From an uncultured Selenomonadales bacterium (GTDB lineage Bacteria; Bacillota_C; Negativicutes; Selenomonadales; Selenomonadaceae), in the NCBI GenBank assembly GCA_947302675.1, contig CAMYWI010000045.1, forward strand, positions 1-8,326: a DNA stretch of 8,326 nucleotides, read 5' to 3'. The translations under genes and the position numbers were made by a program. Of the stretch, positions 1-5,260 are shown one piece after another. The notes under the pieces are model-generated. The model was not told the origin of the DNA. It ran no database searches and saw only the letters and a program-made list of their open reading frames with translations. How positions within the stretch are numbered: position 1 is the first letter of the stretch; each line of letters begins with the position of its first letter.

Positions 1-1054
1 CTTCTGGGAAAAAATAATTCAGCAAGACGGCAATGAAAGTTATCGCCGAGGAAAGCAGAATCCCATTGACGGGCACGCGGCGGCTTGAGAGCTTAGATAA
101 AAATCGCGGAGCGTTGCCGGTCTGCGACAGGCTGAACATCATGCGCGAAGTTGAATAAATCGCCGAGTTGTAGACGCTAATCGCCGCCGTCAGCACGACG
201 AAATTTAAAATGTTTGCGGCGGCAGAAAATCCCGCGTTGCTGAAAATCTGCACAAAGGGACTTGCGTCCTTGCCGACTTCATTCCAAGGCCACAGCGTCA
301 TCAGGACAATCATCGTGCCGACGTAGAAAATCAAAATGCGGTAGATAACTTGGTTGATTGCGCGCGGGATTGTCTTGTCGGGATTTTCAGCCTCGCCCGC
401 CGTGATTCCGATTAGCTCAATGCCGCCGAAACTGAACAGCACCGGCACAATCGCAAGAGCCATTCCCCAAAGCCCGTTCGGGAAAAAGCCGCCGTGATCC
501 CAGAGGTTGGAAAAATTTTCGGGGAAAGGTTCGGGGTCGGTGAATATATAGTACGAGCCGAGCAAGATCATTCCGATTATCGCGGAGATTTTTATAGCCG
601 CCATCCAGAATTCAATTTCGCCATACGCGCTGACCGTCACGAGATTTATCGCCGTGATAATCACGAGGCACACGAGCACGCCAATCCATTTGGGCAAGTC
701 GGGGAACCAGTAAGCAAGATAAATCGAGACGGCAGTAAGCTCCGCCATACTCATAACCATGTAAACGAACCAATAATTCCAACCCGCCAGAAAGCCTGGA
801 AATTCGCCCCAATATTTTGCGGCGTAGTAACTGAACGAACCGCTGACCGGTTCTTCAACCGACATTTCGCCGAGCATTCGCACGATAAGAAAAATAACAA
901 TCCCGCCGATTAAATAGCTCAGCGAGACGGCGGGACCTGCCATAGAAATTGTGGCGGTCGAGCCGTAGAATAAGCCCGTGCCGACCGCCGTACCCAGCGC
1001 GATCATTTGCAGGTGTCGATTCTTCAAGCCGCGCTGTAAATTTTTTTCTGCCAT
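1..1054 (-). CDS. Amino-acid permease, AAT family of the APC superfamily (partial; C-terminus beyond left edge)
   Basis: This is an inner-membrane amino-acid/proton symporter; 351 codons are visible and the frame stays open to base 1. The start MAEKNLQRGLKNRHLQMIAL followed by GTAVGTGLF (residues 21-29) is the family's unwound first helix that binds the substrate carboxylate. Hydrophobic helices follow at about 39-60, 86-116, 123-143, 150-170, 196-217, 236-255, 275-300 and 331-349. GITAGEAENPDKTIPRAI (216-233) and the NSAIYSTSRMMFSL stretch (296-309) are also family hallmarks. Full-length members have about 450-480 residues, so roughly 100 are missing. The ATG start has GGTGA seven bases upstream, overlapping the stop of the upstream oxidoreductase, so it is the last visible gene of a minus-strand operon. 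The SPFV motif and NSAIYSTSRM recall CycA-like (D-Ala/D-Ser/Gly) permeases, but substrate cannot be fixed from sequence. The family call is secure. Confidence 0.93.
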   Translation of the reverse strand, partial: MAEKNLQRGLKNRHLQMIALGTAVGTGLFYGSTATISMAGPAVSLSYLIGGIVIFLIVRMLGEMSVEEPVSGSFSYYAAKYWGEFPGFLAGWNYWFVYMVMSMAELTAVSIYLAYWFPDLPKWIGVLVCLVIITAINLVTVSAYGEIEFWMAAIKISAIIGMILLGSYYIFTDPEPFPENFSNLWDHGGFFPNGLWGMALAIVPVLFSFGGIELIGITAGEAENPDKTIPRAINQVIYRILIFYVGTMIVLMTLWPWNEVGKDASPFVQIFSNAGFSAAANILNFVVLTAAISVYNSAIYSTSRMMFSLSQTGNAPRFLSKLSSRRVPVNGILLSSAITFIAVLLNYFFPE

Positions 1055-1061
1055 AAAACTT

Positions 1062-2045
1062 TCACCAAACCTCATCGGGATAACGCAAGTTCCAATTTTT
1101 CCTCAGCGCAGTCATAATGTCCATAACGTCTTTGGAAAAGTTGAGTTTCATAGCGGAGGCGTCGCCGCTTTTAATCGCGTGTTCCATGTCGCTGAGTTCG
1201 TAAAAGAGCGCGTCGGCTTTGTCGCCCGCAAAAATTTCTTCAACCGCACCCGTCTCCGCGTCAACGAAAATCGCCTTATCCGCGCGGGGATATTCCATAA
1301 TCTCAATGTAGCCGCGCTCGCAACTTATGACGGCGCGTTTAGGTTGCTTGGAGTGCATGGAGAGCGCGACGGTCGCCATTTGCCCGCGCGGATTTTTTAA
1401 AAGAATCGTCGAGAATTCGTCGGAGCCGGTCGGCGAGGGGTGCCATTGACTTAAAATTTCGGTCGGCGTCTCAGTCATGAACGAACGCACAATCGACAGC
1501 GCGTAAACGCCAATATCGAGGAGTGCGCCGCCCGCCAAGTTGAGGTTGAAAAAACGGTTGCGCATGTTGTATTCTTTGAAACTGCCGAAGTTGAGCGTCA
1601 TGATTTGAACTTTGCCGAAGTCGCCGCGCGAAATTCTTTCCAAAAGATTTTTGTAAAGCGGCATGTGCCAAATCGTCATTGCCTCCGCGAGGACAAGATT
1701 TTTTTCGGCGGCAAGCGCAATCATCTCGTCGAGTTCGCGGTTATTGAGCGTGATAGACTTTTCAACAAGCAAATGCTTGCCGTTTTCGAGAGCGCGTTTC
1801 ATAAATTGGTAATGGGTGTTGTGCGGCGTGGTCAGATAAATCACGTCAACTGCTTTGTCGGTAAAAATTTCGTCGATGTTGTCGTAAATTTTGGCGACGT
1901 TGTACTTTTCGGCGAAGGCAACGGCTTTATCGTGCGTGCGGTTGGCTACGCCGTAAAGAGTTTTGCCCTGCTTGCGGAGAGCCTGCGCCATTTCGTTGGC
2001 AATGACGCCGACGCCGAGCACCGCCCAGTTTAAATTCCTGTCCAT
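1062..2045 (-). CDS. Gfo/Idh/MocA family NAD(P)-dependent oxidoreductase (dihydrodiol dehydrogenase-like)
   Basis: This is a 327-aa cytosolic dehydrogenase of the Gfo/Idh/MocA family, which oxidises or reduces sugar-like or cyclic alcohol substrates. The N-terminal Rossmann fold (about 1-120) has the dinucleotide-binding motif AVLGVGVIANEMA (8-20) and TTPHNTHY (72-79). The conserved catalytic lysine is K96 in VEKSIT; most relatives have EKP, so S97 is a small departure. The C-terminal sheet domain carries LAEAMTIWHMPLYK (119-132) and GGALLDIGVYAL (172-183), patterns seen in dihydrodiol dehydrogenase-like members, with D177 and Y181 in the places usually occupied by catalytic residues. Length is normal (320-370). 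The ATG has GAGG eight bases upstream, overlapping the TGA of the glucosaminidase gene, so the two are probably cotranscribed. The substrate is unknown. Neighbours hint at cell-wall sugars or amino acids, but that is weak inference. Confidence 0.92.
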   Translation of the reverse strand: MDRNLNWAVLGVGVIANEMAQALRKQGKTLYGVANRTHDKAVAFAEKYNVAKIYDNIDEIFTDKAVDVIYLTTPHNTHYQFMKRALENGKHLLVEKSITLNNRELDEMIALAAEKNLVLAEAMTIWHMPLYKNLLERISRGDFGKVQIMTLNFGSFKEYNMRNRFFNLNLAGGALLDIGVYALSIVRSFMTETPTEILSQWHPSPTGSDEFSTILLKNPRGQMATVALSMHSKQPKRAVISCERGYIEIMEYPRADKAIFVDAETGAVEEIFAGDKADALFYELSDMEHAIKSGDASAMKLNFSKDVMDIMTALRKNWNLRYPDEVW

Positions 2046-2055
2046 AAAAATTTCC

Positions 2056-2817
2056 TCACTGAACCAAAATGTCTTTAAACATGGAAAGAATTTCTTGCCC
2101 GTAATATCTGCCGGGCACAGCCCAACGCCCGTTCAAATCCTGCCACGTGCCGAGAGTTCGCGAGCCGTAAGCTTGACGAACGATGCCATAGCGCGGGTCG
2201 ACGATAGGCAAAGTCGGGCGGCGCGTCGAAGAATAGGCGAGCAAGTGTTGAATGTGCGCACGAACTCCAAGTTGCGGTGTCGCGAAAAATTCTCCTCTTA
2301 CACCGCCGCCGGTCGTACCGAGTCCGCAGAAATTATTCTGTTCGGGAATAACGTCGCCGCCGTAGCGGAAGAAACCCGTCTCCTTGAGAGCCTGCGCGAA
2401 CGCAACGTCGGGACGAATACCCTCGCGGCTACCTTCCTCGTAGTAGTAGGCGACAATTTCTTCGGCGGAAACTTTCAAGTTGGGGTGAGGATTGTTGCGC
2501 AGGAGATATTTGACGCATTGCTGTTGCGTGGCAATGGGCGTGCCGATAATCGAGGTGTCGGCGGTCGAAAGGGTCGGTGTCACAAAAATATTTTGCGGCA
2601 CGTCGAAATAATCATCAACAAGTTCAACGTCATCGGGAATGCTGAACATTTGCATTGTCTCGGAGACACGTTCGCGCAGTGTCGGCAGTTTTCGTTCAAC
2701 GGATTTGGTCTCGACTTTGGGATCATGAATTCTGGCGTCCGTTGTCATGGGGATTGAAAATGCGAACGCGCCGAGCATCGCCGCCGCAACGAGTCTCCTT
2801 ATCTTACAAAATTTCAT
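2056..2817 (-). CDS. Secreted glucosaminidase-domain protein (GH73-like peptidoglycan hydrolase)
   Basis: A 253-aa exported protein predicted to cleave N-acetylglucosaminyl bonds in peptidoglycan. A signal peptide is clear: basic KFCKIRR, a hydrophobic stretch (9-24) and a likely cut after TTDA (residue 28). No lipobox is seen; Cys4 lies in the basic region before the hydrophobic core. Residues 29-115 form a linker-like region without a recognised domain. The glucosaminidase domain covers about 117-250. SREGIRPDVAFAQALKETGF (130-149) carries the probable catalytic Glu147. PEQNNFCGLG (159-168) and GVRAHIQHLLAY (184-195) are family signatures, and RWAVPGRYYGQEI (231-243) closes the domain. The ATG is preceded by GAGGTG with five bases between. 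It is the first gene of the minus-strand operon and is divergent to tmcAL. Its exact cleavage activity and role (growth, separation or lysis) cannot be read from sequence. Confidence 0.9.
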   Translation of the reverse strand: MKFCKIRRLVAAAMLGAFAFSIPMTTDARIHDPKVETKSVERKLPTLRERVSETMQMFSIPDDVELVDDYFDVPQNIFVTPTLSTADTSIIGTPIATQQQCVKYLLRNNPHPNLKVSAEEIVAYYYEEGSREGIRPDVAFAQALKETGFFRYGGDVIPEQNNFCGLGTTGGGVRGEFFATPQLGVRAHIQHLLAYSSTRRPTLPIVDPRYGIVRQAYGSRTLGTWQDLNGRWAVPGRYYGQEILSMFKDILVQ

Positions 2818-2909
2818 AAGAACACCTCACGGTACAGAATTTTTTCATGAATTATTATCTGCCGCGAAGTATACACCAATTAAGATTTGTTTGCAAGGAG
2901 GGAAAAAAA
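2818..2909. promoter_or_regulatory. Divergent intergenic region between the glucosaminidase operon and tmcAL
   Basis: These 92 bases must hold the promoters of two diverging transcription units, since no gene lies further upstream of either on the same strand within the window. Candidates are weak. On the plus strand TATACA (2870-2875) could be a -10 box, but no good -35 lies 17 bases upstream. On the minus strand GATAAT (2859-2854) with TTAATT (2883-2878) is possible at 18-base spacing, and only three of six -35 bases match. No operator palindrome or riboswitch-like structure is evident. Confidence 0.35.
2895..2902 (+). promoter_or_regulatory. Ribosome binding site deciding the TTG start of tmcAL
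   Basis: AAGGAGGG lies seven bases before TTG at 2910-2912. This fixes the start at a TTG rather than at the in-frame ATG at 2847, which would add 21 residues absent from the family. The chosen start yields the usual N-terminus AVGIIAEYNPFHLGH directly after the initiator. Confidence 0.9.
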
Positions 2910-4094
2910 TTGGCGGTCGGGATAATCGCGGAGTACAATCCGTTTCACTTAGGACATGCGCACCAAATTTCCGAGATAAAAAAAGTCAGCGACGCGGAGA
3001 TAATCGCGGTGATGAGCGGAAGTTTCACGCAACGAGGCACGCCCGCGATTTTAGATAAATGGACGCGGGCGCGGCTTGCAGTTTTGGGCGGCGTGGATTT
3101 GGTAATTGAATTGCCGTTCGTGAAGGCGGTCAGGAGTGCGCAGGACTTTGCACGCGGCGGCATAAAAATTTTGGAGAGCTTGGGCGTCGTCGACACGTTG
3201 GCATTCGGCGCGGAGGTCGCTGATTTGGAGAAGTTAAAGTTTGCGGCGGCGGCGTTCAAGGAAAAATTCTTTACAGAAAAACTTCATGCGCTGATGTCGC
3301 AGGGCGTCTCGTACGCGGCGGCAGTCACGAAAATTTTAGCGGAAGTCACGGGGCTTGACGAAAAACTTTTGCGACAGCCGAACACAATCTTGGCGATAGA
3401 ATATCTGCGAGCGTTGCCGGAAACAATTTCGCCGCTGTTGATAAAGCGGGTCGGGGCGGCTTACGACGACTTGACACTTCAAGAAAAATTTTCGAGTGCG
3501 TCGGCAATTCGGGCGGCAGTTTACTCTGAAAAGCCGGCGTGGGAAAAAATTTCGGAGCAAGTTCCCGACGCGACTTTGAAGGCACTTCTCGCAGAAAAAT
3601 TTTTGGTCAACGAGAACTTTTTATTCCGTCCGATAATCGCAAAGCTTTTGACTTCCCGCGCAGAGGACTTGCGAAAAATTTACGGCATGACGGAGGGCTT
3701 GGAGTTCCGATTATTAAACGCGACGGCAAAAAATTTCTCGGAACTTGTAAAAGTTTTGGTTGGGCGCAGGTACACGGCGAGCCGAATCCGACGACTGCTC
3801 CTGTATTTTTTATTGAACGTGACGGCGGAAGACATTGCGGAGCTTGACGCGGCGACGTGCCTAAGAATTTTGGCGTTCAACGAGCGCGGGCGAACCTTGC
3901 TGAAAAAAATCTCCGCGCCGACAATCACAAAGCTTACAAAGCATTTGAATCGCCGAGATATTTTTATGCGCAAAAGAACTTTGGAGCCGTATCAAAAAAT
4001 TTTGCTGTACGACGTGCTGTCGACGAATCTGCGCGGACTTTTATTCGAGCCGCCGCAGAAAGGCAATTCGCAATTCGTAATGCTTAATGCGTAA
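2910..4094 (+). CDS. tmcAL: tRNA(Met) cytidine acetate ligase TmcAL
   Basis: TmcAL uses acetate and ATP, through acetyl-AMP, to make N4-acetylcytidine at wobble position 34 of elongator tRNA-Met, which supports accurate AUG decoding. The protein has 394 aa from the TTG start, normal for the family. The N-terminal nucleotidyltransferase-like domain begins GIIAEYNPFHLGH (4-16), with the HxGH-type ATP-binding motif at 13-16. SGSFTQRGTPAI (36-47) and VDLVIELPFVKAVRSAQDFA (62-81) are typical, as is LAFGAE (97-102). A basic helical C-terminal half includes SRIRRLLLYFLL, in line with tRNA binding. It is transcribed away from the glucosaminidase operon. The last ten residues, GNSQFVMLNA after FEPPQK, and the stop codon lie in a 7-bp repeat run, so the natural C-terminus has probably been replaced. 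No convincing terminator follows. Confidence 0.95.
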   Translation: MAVGIIAEYNPFHLGHAHQISEIKKVSDAEIIAVMSGSFTQRGTPAILDKWTRARLAVLGGVDLVIELPFVKAVRSAQDFARGGIKILESLGVVDTLAFGAEVADLEKLKFAAAAFKEKFFTEKLHALMSQGVSYAAAVTKILAEVTGLDEKLLRQPNTILAIEYLRALPETISPLLIKRVGAAYDDLTLQEKFSSASAIRAAVYSEKPAWEKISEQVPDATLKALLAEKFLVNENFLFRPIIAKLLTSRAEDLRKIYGMTEGLEFRLLNATAKNFSELVKVLVGRRYTASRIRRLLLYFLLNVTAEDIAELDAATCLRILAFNERGRTLLKKISAPTITKLTKHLNRRDIFMRKRTLEPYQKILLYDVLSTNLRGLLFEPPQKGNSQFVMLNA

Positions 4095-4099
4095 TTGTA
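4065..4099 (+). repeat. Five degenerate 7-bp tandem repeats (AATTCGT-like) overlapping the end of tmcAL
   Basis: The units are AATTCGC, AATTCGT, AATGCTT, AATGCGT and AATTGTA, in exact seven-base register. They supply the last codons and the TAA stop (4092-4094) of tmcAL. Short tandem heptamers are known as dispersed repeats in some bacterial genomes, notably cyanobacteria. Whether this set recurs elsewhere in the present genome cannot be seen here. Confidence 0.75.
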
Positions 4100-4120
4100 A
4101 CGGGTTATCGAGACGCAGAA

Positions 4121-4142
4121 GGGCGCGCATGGACGCGCGCCC
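4121..4142. repeat. GC-rich perfect hairpin in the tmcAL-yybS spacer
   Basis: GGGCGCGC (4121-4128) pairs perfectly with GCGCGCCC (4135-4142) around the loop ATGGAC. No T-run follows on either strand, so it is not a canonical Rho-independent terminator. It is the first of three consecutive hairpins in this spacer. Confidence 0.8.
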
Positions 4143-4146
4143 AACA

Positions 4147-4177
4147 CGCCACGTTTCAACAGGATGTTGAAGTGGCG
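4147..4177. repeat. Second hairpin in the tmcAL-yybS spacer, with a two-base bulge
   Basis: CGCCAC plus TTCAACA (4147-4152 and 4155-4161) pairs with TGTTGAA plus GTGGCG (4165-4177). That gives 13 base pairs, a three-base loop GGA, and a bulged GT at 4153-4154. No T-run follows. The imperfect arm and tight loop resemble extragenic palindromic repeats, but copies elsewhere cannot be checked here. Confidence 0.75.
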
Positions 4178-4182
4178 ACGCC

Positions 4183-4230
4183 CTTTTCTTTTGCTTACTT
4201 TTCTTTTGGGCGCAGCAAAAGAAAAGTAAG
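4183..4230. repeat. Third hairpin with a duplicated left arm
   Basis: CTTACTTTTCTTTTG (4194-4208) pairs perfectly over 15 bases with CAAAAGAAAAGTAAG (4216-4230) around the loop GGCGCAG. The core CTTTTCTTTTG also occurs just upstream (4183-4193), so the right arm could pair with either copy and two alternative stems are possible. Only three T bases follow the stem, so strong termination is doubtful. Similar CTTTTCTTTTG palindromes are, from memory, common between genes in several bacterial groups. Confidence 0.8.
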
Positions 4231-4246
4231 TTTAACCTCGCCTTTC

Positions 4247-4275
4247 TGGTAAAAGTCATAGTGCTTTGCTATAAT
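4247..4275 (+). promoter_or_regulatory. Extended -10 promoter of the yybS-gdpP operon
   Basis: TGC followed by a perfect TATAAT (4267-4275) is a consensus extended -10 element. The -35 at 17-base spacing is poor (TGGTAA, 4247-4252), as is usual for extended -10 promoters. Transcription would start near 4282, leaving a short leader before the GAGGGG ribosome binding site (4291-4296) and the ATG at 4303. The -10 box inside the longer in-frame GTG reading (from 4261) argues against that earlier start. Confidence 0.8.
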
Positions 4276-4302
4276 GTGCAAAAATTTTTCGAGGGGTTTG
4301 TA

Positions 4303-5259
4303 ATGAAAAGAAGTGTCACGCCGACAATCGAAGGCGGCTTGCTGGTTGCGATAACGGTAATTTTGGGACTGGTTGCGGTCTACGTGCCGCTAATCGGGAT
4401 GTTGGTCGAATTTTTCTGCGCGACGCCGCTAGCAGTCTTGACGGCGCGGCAGGGCGCGGGCAAGGGCTTGAGCGCACTCGTCGTCACATTTATTTTGCTG
4501 TCAATGCTAATCAGCCCTGTGCTCGCCGTGCGGCTTGTCTTGAGCTTTGGCATTTGCGGAGTAATCTTAGGCTGGTGCGTGAGGAAAAATTTCGACGCGG
4601 TAAGAATTTTCTTCGCGACATTGGTCGTCGCCTCCGCCGCGCAGGTTTTATCGCTTGGCTTGTTAATCGCGGTCATGGACATTGACTTAATCGAAACGCA
4701 ACTTGAAGTCGTGCGCGAATCCTTCGACGAGTCGTTCAACCTTTATGAGGAAATGGGCATTGAGCAAGAGCGAATCGGCGAGGCGAAAGGACAAGTCGAA
4801 CCGGTTTTGCAAATGCTGGCGTTCTTAATGCCGACGATTTTCATGCTGACCGCGCTGATAAACGCGGTGGCAGTCTACCTCACGGCGCAATGGATCTTCC
4901 CGAAACTGCAAATGAAAATCCCGAAGTTGCCGCCGTTCGCGCAGTGGAAGTTACCGTCGCTGTTCTTCTACACGGCAATAATCGGCGGGCTTGGACTGTA
5001 CTGGGGTTTCACGCGCGGCTGGACAGAGATTTACGAAGTCTCGCTGAACCTGCTGATAATCTCAATGATAATCGGGCTTGTGCAAGGGCTTGCGCTGTTG
5101 TCGTTTATCTTCGACCGCTACAAGTTTTCAAAGTTCGTGCGACGGTTTTTGTACGTGATTATAATTTTGAATATGTTCCTGCTCCAACTCGTGGCGATAA
5201 CGGGCTTGCTCGACATGCTCTTTGATTACAGGAAAAAATTCTTCGAGGGGAGGAAATGA
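4303..5259 (+). CDS. yybS: YybS-like DUF2232 integral membrane protein
   Basis: A 318-aa polytopic membrane protein of the DUF2232/YybS family, whose biochemical function is unknown. About nine hydrophobic segments are visible: 11-32, 33-48, 57-78, 79-95, 103-126, 168-195, 219-238, 246-270 and 280-305. A charged loop rich in Glu (127-166) divides the two halves. The N-terminus TPTIEGGLLVAITVILGL and the C-terminal basic tail (308-318) fit the family. A distant relation to ECF-transporter substrate-binding subunits has been suggested for such proteins; I cannot test it here. The ATG is chosen because GAGGGG precedes it by six bases and a consensus promoter lies just upstream. It ends one base before the gdpP start. 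This pairing is widespread in Firmicutes and suggests a job linked to c-di-AMP or the membrane. Confidence 0.9.
   Translation: MKRSVTPTIEGGLLVAITVILGLVAVYVPLIGMLVEFFCATPLAVLTARQGAGKGLSALVVTFILLSMLISPVLAVRLVLSFGICGVILGWCVRKNFDAVRIFFATLVVASAAQVLSLGLLIAVMDIDLIETQLEVVRESFDESFNLYEEMGIEQERIGEAKGQVEPVLQMLAFLMPTIFMLTALINAVAVYLTAQWIFPKLQMKIPKLPPFAQWKLPSLFFYTAIIGGLGLYWGFTRGWTEIYEVSLNLLIISMIIGLVQGLALLSFIFDRYKFSKFVRRFLYVIIILNMFLLQLVAITGLLDMLFDYRKKFFEGRK
5245..5253 (+). promoter_or_regulatory. Ribosome binding site deciding the TTG start of gdpP
   Basis: GAGGGGAGG lies seven bases before TTG at 5261-5263, inside the last codons of yybS. It supports TTG 5261 over the in-frame TTG at 5222, which has no such site. 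A GTG at 5291 with GGAAGG seven bases upstream is a second, weaker possibility that would remove ten residues. Confidence 0.8.
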
Positions 5260-5260
5260 C

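Noticed and set aside
1963..2757. 264-codon plus-strand open frame opposite the glucosaminidase gene
   Set aside because: The opposite strand encodes a complete protein with signal peptide and catalytic motif. The plus-strand translation has no recognisable family.
2818..2909. Riboswitch or tRNA in the divergent spacer
   Set aside because: The region is too short and shows no conserved fold or stable paired element.
4065..4099. CRISPR-like array
   Set aside because: The units are only 7 bases long, contiguous and degenerate, with no spacers and no cas genes in the window.
4121..4230. Rho-independent terminator for tmcAL among the three spacer hairpins
   Set aside because: None of the stems runs into a T-tract; at most three T bases follow the third. 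Read-through into yybS is therefore possible.
4041..4259. 72-codon minus-strand open frame covering the tmcAL-yybS spacer
   Set aside because: It consists almost wholly of the heptamer and hairpin repeats and has low-complexity basic stretches, so it is the repeat element read as protein. Copies in other genomes could be annotated as hypothetical proteins.
4261..4302. Earlier GTG start for yybS at 4261
   Set aside because: The consensus -10 box (4270-4275) would lie within the coding region and no ribosome binding site precedes the GTG. The ATG at 4303 has GAGGGG six bases upstream.
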